Positions 52,113 through 61,733 of a stretch of DNA of 64,000 bases are shown piece after piece (within the stretch, counting starts at the first letter, position 1; every line of letters begins with the position of its first letter). Both the position numbers and the translations under genes were made by a program. This stretch comes from JALHOP01 sp964484195 (lineage in GTDB: Bacteria > Myxococcota > XYA12-FULL-58-9 > JALHOP01). A model generated the notes under the pieces. That model worked only from the letters and a program-made list of their open reading frames with translations, did no database searches and was not told the DNA's origin. The stretch covers positions 180,458-244,457 of the forward strand of contig CAZAER010000005.1 of assembly GCA_964484195.1 (NCBI GenBank), in the 5' to 3' direction.

Positions 52113-53596
52113 CGCCGAAACAGCAGGCTCGTCTGGATGCGCTCACGCGTCGTTATACTCAAAAGACTGCGAAGTCGAAGGCGTACACCACCGAGCATCG
52201 GCCGCATCTTGCCGACCCGCGTGTGGTGACGGGTTTCCGTCCGGCGGTGAAGGAGCTCGTCTATCAGATCGTCGTCGAGCGCTCGAAGGGCTGCCGGCTC
52301 TGGGACATCGACGGCAACGAGTACATCGATGCGCTCAATGGCTTTGGCTCGAACTTCTTCGGCAACAGCCCCGACTTCATCGTCAAGGCCATCAAAGAGC
52401 AGCTCGACAAGGGCTACGAGCTGGGCCCCCAGCATGTGCTCGCTGGTGAGACCGCGAAGCTCTTCTGTGACCTCATTGGCGCCGAGCGTGCCGGTTGGTG
52501 CAACACCGGCTCCGAGGCAGTCATGGGCGCGATGCGCATCGCGCGCACCGTCACCGGCCGCAAGACGATTGCGATCTTCACCGGCAGCTACCACGGCATC
52601 TTCGACGAGGTGCTGGTGCGCGGCACCAAGACCTTACGCTCGTTGCCTGCGGCGCCGGGCATCATGCCCGAAGGTGTCGCGAACGTGTTGGTGCTCGACT
52701 ACGGCACCGACGAGGCGCTGAAGATCATCCGCGAGCGCGCGAACGATCTCGCCGCCGTCATGATCGAGCCCATCCAGAGCCGCCGCCCCGATTTCGCGCC
52801 GCGCGAGTTCGTGCACGCGTTGCGTGAGATCACCGAGAAGTCGGGCAGCGCCCTCATCTTCGACGAGGTGATCACCGGCCTGCGCATGGGCCACGGCGGC
52901 GCTCAGGACTACTACGGTGTCAAAGCGGACATCGCGACCTACGGTAAGGTCATCGGCGGTGGCATGCCCATCGGCGTCATCGCGGGTAAGCGTGCCTGGC
53001 TCGACGCGCTCGATGGTGGCTTCTGGCAATTCGGTGACGCGTCGTCGCCGCCCGTCGGCGTCACTTACTTCGCGGGCACCTTCGTTCGCCATCCCTTCGC
53101 GCTCGCTGCCGCCAAAGCGGTGTGCGAGTACTTGAAGCAGCACGGGCCCGCCGTGCAACAGGGCGTGACCGCCAAAGCGGAACGTTTCCAGAACGAGCTC
53201 AATGAGTTCTTCGAGAGCGTCGAAGCGCCGGCGAAGGTGAAACGTTTCGCCTCGCTGTGGAAGATCACCATGACCAGCGATCAGCCGTGGGGCGATCTGT
53301 TGTTCGTCACCATGCGTGACAAGGGCCTGCACGTGCTCGACGGCTTCCCGTGTTTCATGACGGTCGCGCACACCGATGCCGACGTCGATCGCATGATCGC
53401 CATCGTCAAGGAGAGCACGCGCGAGATGATCGCGAGCGACCTGTTACCCGGCAAGGCCGAGGCCGAGCCGCAAGCGCTCGACGCCAACAAGCCACCGGTG
53501 CCCGGCGCGCGCCTCGGCAAGGACCGTGACGGACGCCCCGCCTGGTTCGTACCGAATCCCAACGAGCCCGGTAAGTACATGCAGGTGAACGCGTGA
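52109..53596 (+). CDS. Class III PLP-dependent aminotransferase of the assembly line
   Basis: 495 residues from ATG 52109, which overlaps the PKS stop (ATGA). It belongs to the glutamate-1-semialdehyde aminotransferase-like group found inside hybrid synthases such as mycosubtilin and iturin. GYELGPQHVLAGETAKLF, WCNTGSEAVMGAMRIAR, FTGSYHGIFDEVLVRG, LIFDEVITGLRMGHGG and the PLP Lys in ATYGKVIGGGMPIGV near 280 are all present. Its job would be to convert the ACP-bound beta-keto group into an amine. The in-frame sequence upstream of the ATG (from 52016) encodes a natural-looking linker, so the protein was probably once, or still sometimes is, the C-terminal domain of the PKS. Confidence 0.9.
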   Translation: MTPKQQARLDALTRRYTQKTAKSKAYTTEHRPHLADPRVVTGFRPAVKELVYQIVVERSKGCRLWDIDGNEYIDALNGFGSNFFGNSPDFIVKAIKEQLDKGYELGPQHVLAGETAKLFCDLIGAERAGWCNTGSEAVMGAMRIARTVTGRKTIAIFTGSYHGIFDEVLVRGTKTLRSLPAAPGIMPEGVANVLVLDYGTDEALKIIRERANDLAAVMIEPIQSRRPDFAPREFVHALREITEKSGSALIFDEVITGLRMGHGGAQDYYGVKADIATYGKVIGGGMPIGVIAGKRAWLDALDGGFWQFGDASSPPVGVTYFAGTFVRHPFALAAAKAVCEYLKQHGPAVQQGVTAKAERFQNELNEFFESVEAPAKVKRFASLWKITMTSDQPWGDLLFVTMRDKGLHVLDGFPCFMTVAHTDADVDRMIAIVKESTREMIASDLLPGKAEAEPQALDANKPPVPGARLGKDRDGRPAWFVPNPNEPGKYMQVNA

Positions 53597-56500
53597 GTGG
53601 CCCAAAGCTCGAAGCAGTCGATTTCGATCCCTTCGCCGGCGCAGAGCTCGTCAACACCGGCGCTTCGACCGAAGCGCAACGCGAGCTGTGGACTGCGTCG
53701 CAGTTGGGCAGTGATGCTTCGTGCGCCTTCAACGAGTCGGTGAGCGTCGTCCTCGAGGGCACCCTCGACGTCGAGGCGATGAACCTCGCGCTCGCCGATC
53801 TCACCCAGCGCCACGAATCGCTGCGCATGACTTTCACACCGGACGGCGCGAGCTTCGTGACGGCGCAGTCCGTGAACAGCGGGCCGCGCCGGGTCGATCT
53901 ATCGGCCCAAGGGCAAACCGAGCGCGACGCAGCGCTTGCGACCATCAAGGTCTCGGAAGTCGAGACCGCCTTCGATCTCGGACAGGGACCACTTTGCCGC
54001 TTCGTGCTCGTGAAGATGGCGGCGGACCGTCACGTTCTCATCATCAGTGCCCATCACGTCATCTGTGACGGCTGGTCACTCGCGGTGATGCTGACCGACC
54101 TCGGCAAGCTCTACACCGCGCGCAAGAACAAGACCGACTTCGCTGCCAAGTCTGTCCGCTATAGCGACTACGCCACGGCGCAGGCTGCCTACGAGAAGTC
54201 AGCCGACTACGCCGCCGACGAGGCTTTCTGGGTGAAACAGTTCAGCTCACAGCCCGAGCCGCTGGAGCTGCCGCTCGACCGACCGCGTCCCAAGGTCAAG
54301 ACCTACGCCTCACGTCGTATCGACCACGTGCTCGAAGCGCCGCTCGTCGACGCCGTGAAGAAGCTCGGCGCCAAGAGCAGCAGCTCGTTCTTCACGACGC
54401 TGCTCGCCGGCTTCGGTGCGCTGCTGCACCGGCTCACGCATCAAGACGAAGTCGTCATCGCCATCCCGTCCGCTGGTCAGTCGGCGACCGGCATGCGCGA
54501 GCTCGTCGGTCACTGCGTCAACGCCTTGCCGCTGCGTTTTGCCACCCAGCGCGCCGAGCCTGCCGCCACGCTTTTGTCGCGCGTGCGTGGCGTGATGCTG
54601 GACGGTGTCGAGCATCAGCGCCTCACCTTCGGCAGCCTGGTGAAGAAGCTCGGCGTGACCCGCGATCCGTCGCGCTTGCCGCTGGTTTCGGTGCTCTTCA
54701 ACGTCGACCAAGCCGTCGACGGTGACAAGCTGGGTTTCGCGGGCTTGAAAGCCTCCTTCTCGAGCAACCCGCGTCACTACGAGAACTTCGAGATCTTCAT
54801 CAACGCCGCCGAGTACAAAGGCGTCGTCACGCTCGAGTGTCAGTACAACACCGACCTCTTCGACGACGCGACCATGCGACGCTGGCTCGGCGCGTACGAG
54901 GCGCTGCTGCGCGATTGGACGACGCACGCCGATCGTTCGGTGGGCGCGCTCGACATCGGCGCCAAGCTGACACGCGACGAGACCACTGCCGACTTTCCCA
55001 AGGTCGAGGCTCATCGCCTGGTGTTCGCACAAGCGGACAAGACGCCGGATGCCGTCGCCATCGTGCAGGGAAACCGCAAGCTCACCTACAGAGAGCTCGC
55101 AGACCGAGCGCGCGCCTTGGCCGATGTGCTGGTCGAGAACGGGGTAGGGGACGAGACCTTCGTCGGTATCCACTTGAATCGCACACCCGAGATGGTCGTC
55201 GCGGTGCTCGCCGTGCAAGAGGCGGGTGGTGCCTACGTGCCGCTCGACCCGGCGTTCCCGGCCGAGCGCTTGCAGTTCATGATCGCGGACTCGAAGGCGC
55301 CGGTGGTGATCACCGAGACGGCTTTGTCGCATACCTTTGCCGGCGTCGGCGTGAAGCAGCTCTTGGTCGATCAGCTCGAGGCCAAGGCGCCCAAAGCCGA
55401 GCGCCCCACGCGCAACAAGCCCGAAGCGCTCGCCTACGTGCTCTACACCTCGGGCTCGACCGGCAAGCCAAAGGGCGTCGCGGTGTCGCATCGCGCGCTG
55501 GTGAACTTCTTGGTCAGCATGCAGAAGGAACCCGGCTTGAAGCCGGCGGATCGCTTGCTCGCGGTGACCACGCTCTCTTTCGACATCGCCGGCCTCGAGC
55601 TCTTCCTGCCGCTCATCACCGGTGCGCGCATCGTGCTCGCCACCAAAGAGCAGACGACCGACGGCGCCGAGCTCCTTCGCCTCATCAAGGACGAAGGCGT
55701 AACCTACATGCAGGCGACACCGTCGACGTGGCGCCTCCTGCTCGCCAGCGGTTGGACGGGGAGCCCAGGTTTCACAGCGCTCTGCGGTGGCGAGGCGGTC
55801 TCACCGGAGCTTGCCCGCGACGTCGGCAGCAAAGTCGGTGCGCTCTGGAACATGTACGGCCCGACGGAGACCACCATCTGGTCGACGTGCGCGAAGCTCG
55901 CGCCCAACGTCACCCGTGTAACCCTCGGTCCGCCAATCGCGAACACCAGACTGTACGTGCTCGACGCCGACAAGCAGCCGGTGCTGCCCGGCATCGTCGG
56001 TGAGCTCTACATCGCTGGTGACGGCGTCGCGCGTGAGTATCTCGGCCGCGCCGATCTCACCGCCGAGCGTTTTCTCCAGGTGAACGGCGAGCGTGCCTAC
56101 CGCACCGGCGACCTCGTGCGCCGGCATGCGAACAACCACCTCGAGTTCATCGGCCGCGCTGACACGCAAATCAAGCTCCGCGGCTTCCGCATCGAGCTCG
56201 GCGAGATCGAGAGCGCCATGCGCTCGCACGCCGACGTCCACGATGCCGCCGCCATTGTCCGCGAAGATCGACAAGGCGATCCACGGCTCGTGGGTTACCT
56301 CGTGGCGAAGCGCGACATTCCCGCCGACGAGATGCGCGAGCACCTCGGCAAGACGTTGCCCGAATACATGCGTCCGCAGGTGTACGTGCGCCTCGAGGCG
56401 TTTCCGCTCACGCCGAACAACAAGGTCGATCGCAAGCGCCTGCCCGCGCCTAGCGGCCAGGAAGAGACGCCGCGCAATTACGTCGAGCCGCGCAACGACC

Positions 56501-59500
56501 TCGAGCGTCAGGTCGCAGGCATCTTCGGCGACGTCCTCGGCATGGCGAAGGTGAGCGTCGACGACAACTTCTTCCATCTTGGCGGACACTCGTTGCTCGC
56601 CGCGCACGTGGTGTCGCGTCTCGCGCGTGATCTCAAAGTCTCGGTGCCGATGCGGCGGATCTTCGAGTCGCCCACGGTGGCAAAGCTCGCCGCGAGCCTC
56701 GATGGCAGCAAGGGCCAAGCGACGCAGGCGGCCGCCGCGATTACCCGAGGTGAGCGCCAGGACTTGGCGCCTCTCACGGCGATGCAGCAACGCATCTGGT
56801 TCGCCGAGCAGATGGATCCCGGCACGGCGGTCTTCAACCTGCCGTCGTCGTTCCGCATCAAGGGCAAGTTCGACATCGCCGCCATGCAGAAGGCGTTGCA
56901 GATGTTGGTCGACCGCCACTCGACGCTGCGCACCACATTGCAGTGGGTCGACGGCGCGCCGATGCAGCGCATCGCGGCCAGCCTCACGCTCGACGTCCCC
57001 GTGGCCGACCTCAGCGCGCTCGGCAACGCGGAGCGCGAAGCGAAGCTCTTGGACGACATGAAGGTGATGGCGGACACGCCCATCGACGTCGCCAAGCTGC
57101 CGCTCGCGGTCGCGAAGATCTACAAGCTCGCCGCCGAAGAGCACGTGCTCTATTGGATGCCGCATCACGCCATCTGGGATGGCTGGTCCTTCGATGTTTT
57201 CCTCGAGGAGCTCGACAAGGCGTACACCTCGGCGGTCAGCGCCGCGCCGCCCACCTGGAAGCCGCTACCGGTCACCTACGCCGACTTCGCGCGCTGGCAG
57301 GCCGAACGCTTGAACGGACCGGAGATCGCACGCCAGAGCGAGTTCTGGAAGAAATTGCTCACGCCGCCGCTGCCGACTCTCGAGCTCGCGACCGACAAGC
57401 CGCGTCCGGCGCAGTTCGACTTCAAGGGTCACACCGATCCCTTCGTGATGTCGAAAGACGAGATCGAGAAGCTCACCAACATGGCGCGCCAATACGACGC
57501 CACGCTCTACATGGCGTTCCTCGCGGGCTTCGCGGTGTTGCTCTACCGCATGAGCGAGGGCGAAGACGTGATCATCGGTACGCCGGTGCGCGGCCGCGCC
57601 ATGCCCGAGATCGACGGCTTGCTCGGCTTCTTCGTGAACACCCTGGCCTTGCGCCTCGATTTGAAGGGCGAGCCGACGTTCGGCGAAGTGCTGACGCGCA
57701 CCCGCAACGTCGTCCTCGATGCCTTCAGCAACCAGGAGATGCCGTTCGAGGTCCTGGTGAAAGATCTGAACTTGCCGCGCGATCCATCGCGCACGCCGGT
57801 GTACCAGTCGTTCTTCACCTTCCAGGACGTCCGCAATCGCGGTGCATCGTTCGGTGGTGTGCCCTACAGTCAGATCCACGTGCACGCCGAGGTGACGCCC
57901 ACTGATCTGTCGTTCTGGGTGAAACAATGGGACGACGGTATCGTGGGCGGCATCGACTACGCGACCAATCTCTTCGAGCGCGATACCATGCTGCGCTTCC
58001 TCGAGGAGCTGCGCACCTTGCTCGCTGGTGCCGCCGCGAACCCCAGCATGCCGATCGGCCGACTGCCGATTTTGCCGGCAGCGGAGCGTGACACTCTCGC
58101 AGCGTGGAACACGACGCCTGCCGACTACCCGAAAGCGGAAGCTCACCGCCTGGTGTTTGCTCAAGCGGAGAAGACACCCGACGCCGTGGCCATCGTCCAA
58201 GGGTCGACGCAGATCTCCTACAAAGACCTGGTCGCGCGCGTGAAGGCGCTCGCCGGCGTGCTCGTGCACAACGGTGTCAAAGACGAGACGTTCGTAGGCA
58301 TCCACTTGAACCGCACGCTCGACATGGTCGTGGCCATCCTCGCGGTTCAGGAGGCAGGCGGGGCCTACGTGCCGCTCGATCCCGCATTCCCGGCGGAGCG
58401 CGTGCAGTTCATGGTGGCGGACTCGAAGGCGCCCGTCATCATCACCGAAACCGCGCTGCAGGAGACTTTCGCCAAGGCGGGCGTGAAACAGGTCTTGGTC
58501 GACAAGCTCGAGTCGGCGCCGCCGCTCGAACGACCCGCGCGCAACAAGCCCGAGTCTCTGGCCTACGTGCTCTACACTAGCGGCTCGACCGGTAAGCCCA
58601 AGGGTGTGGCAGTGCCGCACCGCGCTCTCGTGAACTTCCTCGCGACGATGCAGAAGAAGCCGGGCCTCACTGCCGCGGACCGACTGCTTGCGGTGACCAC
58701 GCTGTCGTTCGACATCGCCGGTCTCGAACTCTACCTGCCGCTGGTCACTGGCGCGCGCATCGTGCTCGCCACGAAAGAAGAGGCGAGTGACGGCGCCGAG
58801 CTCAAGAAGCTCATCGAGCGCGACGGCATCACCGTCATGCAAGCGACGCCCTCGACGTGGCGTTTGCTGTTGCAGACCGGTTGGTCGCAGAAGACCTTCA
58901 AGGCGCTGTGTGGTGGCGAAGCGTTGCCCCCCGAGCTCGGCCGAGAGCTCGCAGGCAAGGTCTCCGAGCTCTGGAACATGTATGGGCCCACCGAGACCAC
59001 CATCTGGTCGACGTGTTGGCGCGTGCCTGCCGACGCGAAGGCGATGAGCATCGGCGCGCCCATCGCCAACACGACCTGCATGGTCGTCGACCCACGACGC
59101 GAGCAGGTGCCCATCGGTGTCATCGGCGAGCTCTACATCGGTGGCGACGGTGTGGCGCGCGAATACTTGAATCGGCCCGATCTCACCGCCGAGCGCTTCG
59201 TCGACGTGAGCGGCAAGCGCGCCTATCGCACCGGCGACCTCGTACGCTGGGAAGCGAACGGCACGCTCACGTACATGCGTCGCAACGACACCCAGGTGAA
59301 AGTGCGCGGCTATCGCATCGAGCTCGGGGAAATCGAGAGCGCGTTACGGGCTCACCCCGCTGCAGCGGACGCGGTGGCGAGCGTGCGCGAGGACATTCCG
59401 GGGGATGTACGTCTGGTCGGCTACCTCATCCACAAGAAGGGCTCGCACGTCACCGACTCCGAGATGCGCAAGCATCTGCGAACGACGCTGCCGGATTACA

Positions 59501-59919
59501 TGGTGCCGCAGCACTTCGTGCAGCTCGATACCTTTCCGCTCACGCCCAACGGCAAGGTCGACCGCAAGCGACTACCGCCGCCCTTCGCGAGCTCGGCCGT
59601 CGAGGAGCACGCGGTCATCCCGCCCTCGAGCGCGAGTGAGAAGCTGGTCGCCGCGGCTTATGCCGAGGCCCTGTCCAACCCCCGCGTCGGTCTGCACGAC
59701 AACTTCTTCGAGCTGGGTGGCCACTCGCTGCTCTGCCTGAACGTTATCGCGAGCATCGAGAAACAGACCGGCAAGCGCTTGAGTCCCCGCGTGGTTTTGC
59801 GCGACTCTCTGCAGCAGGTGGCGGCGGCCCTCGACAGCATGGCTGCCGAGTCGGTAGTTGCACCTTCGGAGAACAATGCGCAGCGCAAGGGACTACTCGG
59901 GAAGCTCTTCGGTCGCTGA
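53593..59919 (+). CDS. Bimodular NRPS: C-A-PCP-C-A-PCP
   Basis: 2108 residues starting with GTG 53593, overlapping the aminotransferase stop. Domains: C1 ~15-440 with SAHHVICDGWS near 153; A1 ~470-975 with LYTSGSTGKPKG near 615; PCP1 near 993 (FFHLGGHSLLA); C2 ~1055-1480 with MPHHAIWDGWSF near 1190; A2 ~1515-2015 with the same core near 1659; PCP2 near 2037 (FFELGGHSLLC). The C catalytic motifs HHxxxDG are intact. Both A pockets read D-I-L-A-L-G-M-I-W by my alignment, so both modules should load the same residue, closest to known Gly-type codes; this is uncertain. No epimerase, thioesterase or reductase domain ends the chain. The two A domains are very similar, pointing to module duplication. 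Confidence 0.92.
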   Translation: MSGPKLEAVDFDPFAGAELVNTGASTEAQRELWTASQLGSDASCAFNESVSVVLEGTLDVEAMNLALADLTQRHESLRMTFTPDGASFVTAQSVNSGPRRVDLSAQGQTERDAALATIKVSEVETAFDLGQGPLCRFVLVKMAADRHVLIISAHHVICDGWSLAVMLTDLGKLYTARKNKTDFAAKSVRYSDYATAQAAYEKSADYAADEAFWVKQFSSQPEPLELPLDRPRPKVKTYASRRIDHVLEAPLVDAVKKLGAKSSSSFFTTLLAGFGALLHRLTHQDEVVIAIPSAGQSATGMRELVGHCVNALPLRFATQRAEPAATLLSRVRGVMLDGVEHQRLTFGSLVKKLGVTRDPSRLPLVSVLFNVDQAVDGDKLGFAGLKASFSSNPRHYENFEIFINAAEYKGVVTLECQYNTDLFDDATMRRWLGAYEALLRDWTTHADRSVGALDIGAKLTRDETTADFPKVEAHRLVFAQADKTPDAVAIVQGNRKLTYRELADRARALADVLVENGVGDETFVGIHLNRTPEMVVAVLAVQEAGGAYVPLDPAFPAERLQFMIADSKAPVVITETALSHTFAGVGVKQLLVDQLEAKAPKAERPTRNKPEALAYVLYTSGSTGKPKGVAVSHRALVNFLVSMQKEPGLKPADRLLAVTTLSFDIAGLELFLPLITGARIVLATKEQTTDGAELLRLIKDEGVTYMQATPSTWRLLLASGWTGSPGFTALCGGEAVSPELARDVGSKVGALWNMYGPTETTIWSTCAKLAPNVTRVTLGPPIANTRLYVLDADKQPVLPGIVGELYIAGDGVAREYLGRADLTAERFLQVNGERAYRTGDLVRRHANNHLEFIGRADTQIKLRGFRIELGEIESAMRSHADVHDAAAIVREDRQGDPRLVGYLVAKRDIPADEMREHLGKTLPEYMRPQVYVRLEAFPLTPNNKVDRKRLPAPSGQEETPRNYVEPRNDLERQVAGIFGDVLGMAKVSVDDNFFHLGGHSLLAAHVVSRLARDLKVSVPMRRIFESPTVAKLAASLDGSKGQATQAAAAITRGERQDLAPLTAMQQRIWFAEQMDPGTAVFNLPSSFRIKGKFDIAAMQKALQMLVDRHSTLRTTLQWVDGAPMQRIAASLTLDVPVADLSALGNAEREAKLLDDMKVMADTPIDVAKLPLAVAKIYKLAAEEHVLYWMPHHAIWDGWSFDVFLEELDKAYTSAVSAAPPTWKPLPVTYADFARWQAERLNGPEIARQSEFWKKLLTPPLPTLELATDKPRPAQFDFKGHTDPFVMSKDEIEKLTNMARQYDATLYMAFLAGFAVLLYRMSEGEDVIIGTPVRGRAMPEIDGLLGFFVNTLALRLDLKGEPTFGEVLTRTRNVVLDAFSNQEMPFEVLVKDLNLPRDPSRTPVYQSFFTFQDVRNRGASFGGVPYSQIHVHAEVTPTDLSFWVKQWDDGIVGGIDYATNLFERDTMLRFLEELRTLLAGAAANPSMPIGRLPILPAAERDTLAAWNTTPADYPKAEAHRLVFAQAEKTPDAVAIVQGSTQISYKDLVARVKALAGVLVHNGVKDETFVGIHLNRTLDMVVAILAVQEAGGAYVPLDPAFPAERVQFMVADSKAPVIITETALQETFAKAGVKQVLVDKLESAPPLERPARNKPESLAYVLYTSGSTGKPKGVAVPHRALVNFLATMQKKPGLTAADRLLAVTTLSFDIAGLELYLPLVTGARIVLATKEEASDGAELKKLIERDGITVMQATPSTWRLLLQTGWSQKTFKALCGGEALPPELGRELAGKVSELWNMYGPTETTIWSTCWRVPADAKAMSIGAPIANTTCMVVDPRREQVPIGVIGELYIGGDGVAREYLNRPDLTAERFVDVSGKRAYRTGDLVRWEANGTLTYMRRNDTQVKVRGYRIELGEIESALRAHPAAADAVASVREDIPGDVRLVGYLIHKKGSHVTDSEMRKHLRTTLPDYMVPQHFVQLDTFPLTPNGKVDRKRLPPPFASSAVEEHAVIPPSSASEKLVAAAYAEALSNPRVGLHDNFFELGGHSLLCLNVIASIEKQTGKRLSPRVVLRDSLQQVAAALDSMAAESVVAPSENNAQRKGLLGKLFGR

Positions 59920-59931
59920 CGACGACGGCGG

Positions 59932-60693
59932 ATGAACCCAACCTTTTTTGGCCCATCCGAAAGACAGCTCTACGGCGTGTATCATCCGCCCCGGGCGGCG
60001 CCCCGCGATGTCGGCGTGGTGCTCTGTTATCCAGCTCCGCAAGAGTACATGCGCACGCACTGGGCGATGCGGCGGCTCGCCTCGTTACTGTCGCAGCGCG
60101 GTTTCCACGTGCTGCGCTTCGACTACTCGTGCACGGGAGACTCGGCAGGGGAGAGCCATGAAGCAGGGCTCGCCGATTGGCGCCGGGACATTTCGCTTGC
60201 CGCCGCCGAGCTCCGTGACATGTCGGGCGTGAATCACGTCTCGGTCGTCGGCTTACGTCTGGGGGCGACGCTCGCGGCCCAGGCGACGGCCGATGGGTTG
60301 GTGGTTCGCGATCTCGTTCTTTGGGAGCCGGTCGTGACCGGCGGCGAATACGTCGAGAGCCTGGTCGCGGTCGGCATCCGCAAGTTCGCGCGCTTGCTCT
60401 ACCACGACCGCGCCGCGAGCGATGAGCTGGTGGGCTTTCCCTTTCCCGCAAAGCTCGCGGAGGATACCCGCGCCGTCGACTTGCTCGCCGGCCAACCGAA
60501 GGCCAAGCGGACCATCCTGGTGACGAGCGCCCAGCGTCCCGAGCATGTGCAGCTCCTCGAGCGCTTGACCACCGCCGGGCTTGCCGCCAAGCGTGCCGAA
60601 GTGCGAGACGAAACCGGCGGGGCAATGCCCGAAGCGACGCTCCTGTCCACGGCGGCGCTGCAAACCATCGTTCGCTCGCTCGAGGAGTCATGA
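59932..60693 (+). CDS. Alpha/beta hydrolase lacking the usual nucleophile
   Basis: 253 residues. It has an alpha/beta hydrolase layout like the hydrolases associated with exosortase systems (GVVLCYPAPQEYMRTHWAMRRLA, FHVLRFDYSCTGDSAGES). At the nucleophile elbow it reads VVGLRLGATLA: the expected Ser or Cys is Arg. No clear catalytic His is seen near the end. It may be inactive or structural, or use other residues. It is 12 bp after the NRPS and overlaps the next hydrolase by four bases, so it belongs to the biosynthetic operon, perhaps in chain release or editing. Confidence 0.8.
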   Translation: MNPTFFGPSERQLYGVYHPPRAAPRDVGVVLCYPAPQEYMRTHWAMRRLASLLSQRGFHVLRFDYSCTGDSAGESHEAGLADWRRDISLAAAELRDMSGVNHVSVVGLRLGATLAAQATADGLVVRDLVLWEPVVTGGEYVESLVAVGIRKFARLLYHDRAASDELVGFPFPAKLAEDTRAVDLLAGQPKAKRTILVTSAQRPEHVQLLERLTTAGLAAKRAEVRDETGGAMPEATLLSTAALQTIVRSLEES

Positions 60694-61574
60694 CCGCTGA
60701 GGCGTCCGCCGAAGCACCCGCCGCGCGGCTCTACCTCGAACGGGCCATGCGCTTTGGCGCGCATGGAGGGCTCGTCGGCGTCCTGACCGAGCCGACCCCG
60801 GAAAAGGCGATTGCCGGCGCTCCCGTCGTGTTGCTCGCGAACGTCGGCCTGAACCACCACATCGGACCGTTCCGCCTCTGGGTCGAGCTTGCTCGCAAGC
60901 TAGCCGGAGTCGGCTTCACGACCCTGCGTTTCGACACTGCGGGGCTAGGCGACAGCGAGCCCCGCCGAGAGACCGTCTCGGACATCGAGCGCGCCGTGCT
61001 CGATCTCAACGACGCGGCGGCCATGCTCGGCGAACGCGTCGGCGCTACGCGTTTCGTGCCCATGGCGCTTTGCTCGGGCGTCGATGCTGCGCACCGCTTC
61101 AGCGTACGCAACGCCAATGTCACCGGCGCGGTGTTCCTCGATGGTTATGCCCACCGCACCCCGGGGTTCCGCTTGCGCTATGTCACCAAGCGCTGGCTAC
61201 AGCTCGCGCGCTGGCGGCGGTTCGTACGGCGGCGCTGGATTTACAAGTACGCCGCGGCAACCAAGGGTGTGCGTGAAACGGGCGAGGTCGACGAGATCTT
61301 CGTGCGCGAGTATCCGACGCTCGCCGAGCTTGCCAAAGACTTCGACGGCATGGTGGCGCGTGGCACCAAGCTCTTCTTCGCTTTCACTGGTGAAGTCGAT
61401 CATAGCTACAACGGGAAGAAGCAGCTGTTCGAGATGTTCCCGAGCCTTGCGTCTTCTGAAGCGGTCACCCACGAGCACTACTACGCCGCGGACCATTTGT
61501 TTTCGTTTGGCCGTGACCGACACCTGCTCATCGAGCACCTGACGCGGTGGATGACGGCGAGCTTCGTCCGCTAA
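60690..61574 (+). CDS. Alpha/beta hydrolase, candidate chain-release enzyme
   Basis: 294 residues. VVLLANVGLNHHIGPFRLWVELARKLA and FTTLRFDTAGLGDSE give the core strands. MALCSGVDAAHRF near 130 provides a Ser at the nucleophile elbow, and YAADHLFSFGRDRHLLIEHLTRWM at the C-terminus supplies a His. Asp candidates are in FTGEVDHSYN. The synthase has no thioesterase domain, so this is the best candidate for releasing the peptide. Coupled to the preceding hydrolase by ATGA, it ends the operon. Confidence 0.82.
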   Translation: MTAEASAEAPAARLYLERAMRFGAHGGLVGVLTEPTPEKAIAGAPVVLLANVGLNHHIGPFRLWVELARKLAGVGFTTLRFDTAGLGDSEPRRETVSDIERAVLDLNDAAAMLGERVGATRFVPMALCSGVDAAHRFSVRNANVTGAVFLDGYAHRTPGFRLRYVTKRWLQLARWRRFVRRRWIYKYAAATKGVRETGEVDEIFVREYPTLAELAKDFDGMVARGTKLFFAFTGEVDHSYNGKKQLFEMFPSLASSEAVTHEHYYAADHLFSFGRDRHLLIEHLTRWMTASFVR

Positions 61575-61620
61575 AAAAGGAGGAAGCCCGCCGCGCACAT
61601 CAGCGTCGGCAGGCTTCCTC
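61573..61620 (-). terminator. Intrinsic terminator of the BON-domain gene
   Basis: Read on the minus strand, GAGGAAGCC and GGCTTCCTC (61612-61620 and 61580-61588) form a 9-bp stem with further GC pairing inside, followed by six T (61573-61578). It lies 113 bp beyond the stop of the minus-strand BON gene and overlaps the stop codon of the plus-strand hydrolase. Confidence 0.8.
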
Positions 61621-61733
61621 GATCACCCCCGGCAGGCACCCGTAGTGAACCTGCCAATTCTATTCACGCACCGTGGCGTACGGCGGCTGGCAAGGACTGC
61701 GTACAACCCCGCAAGCTGCCCTACCTTCCCCCA

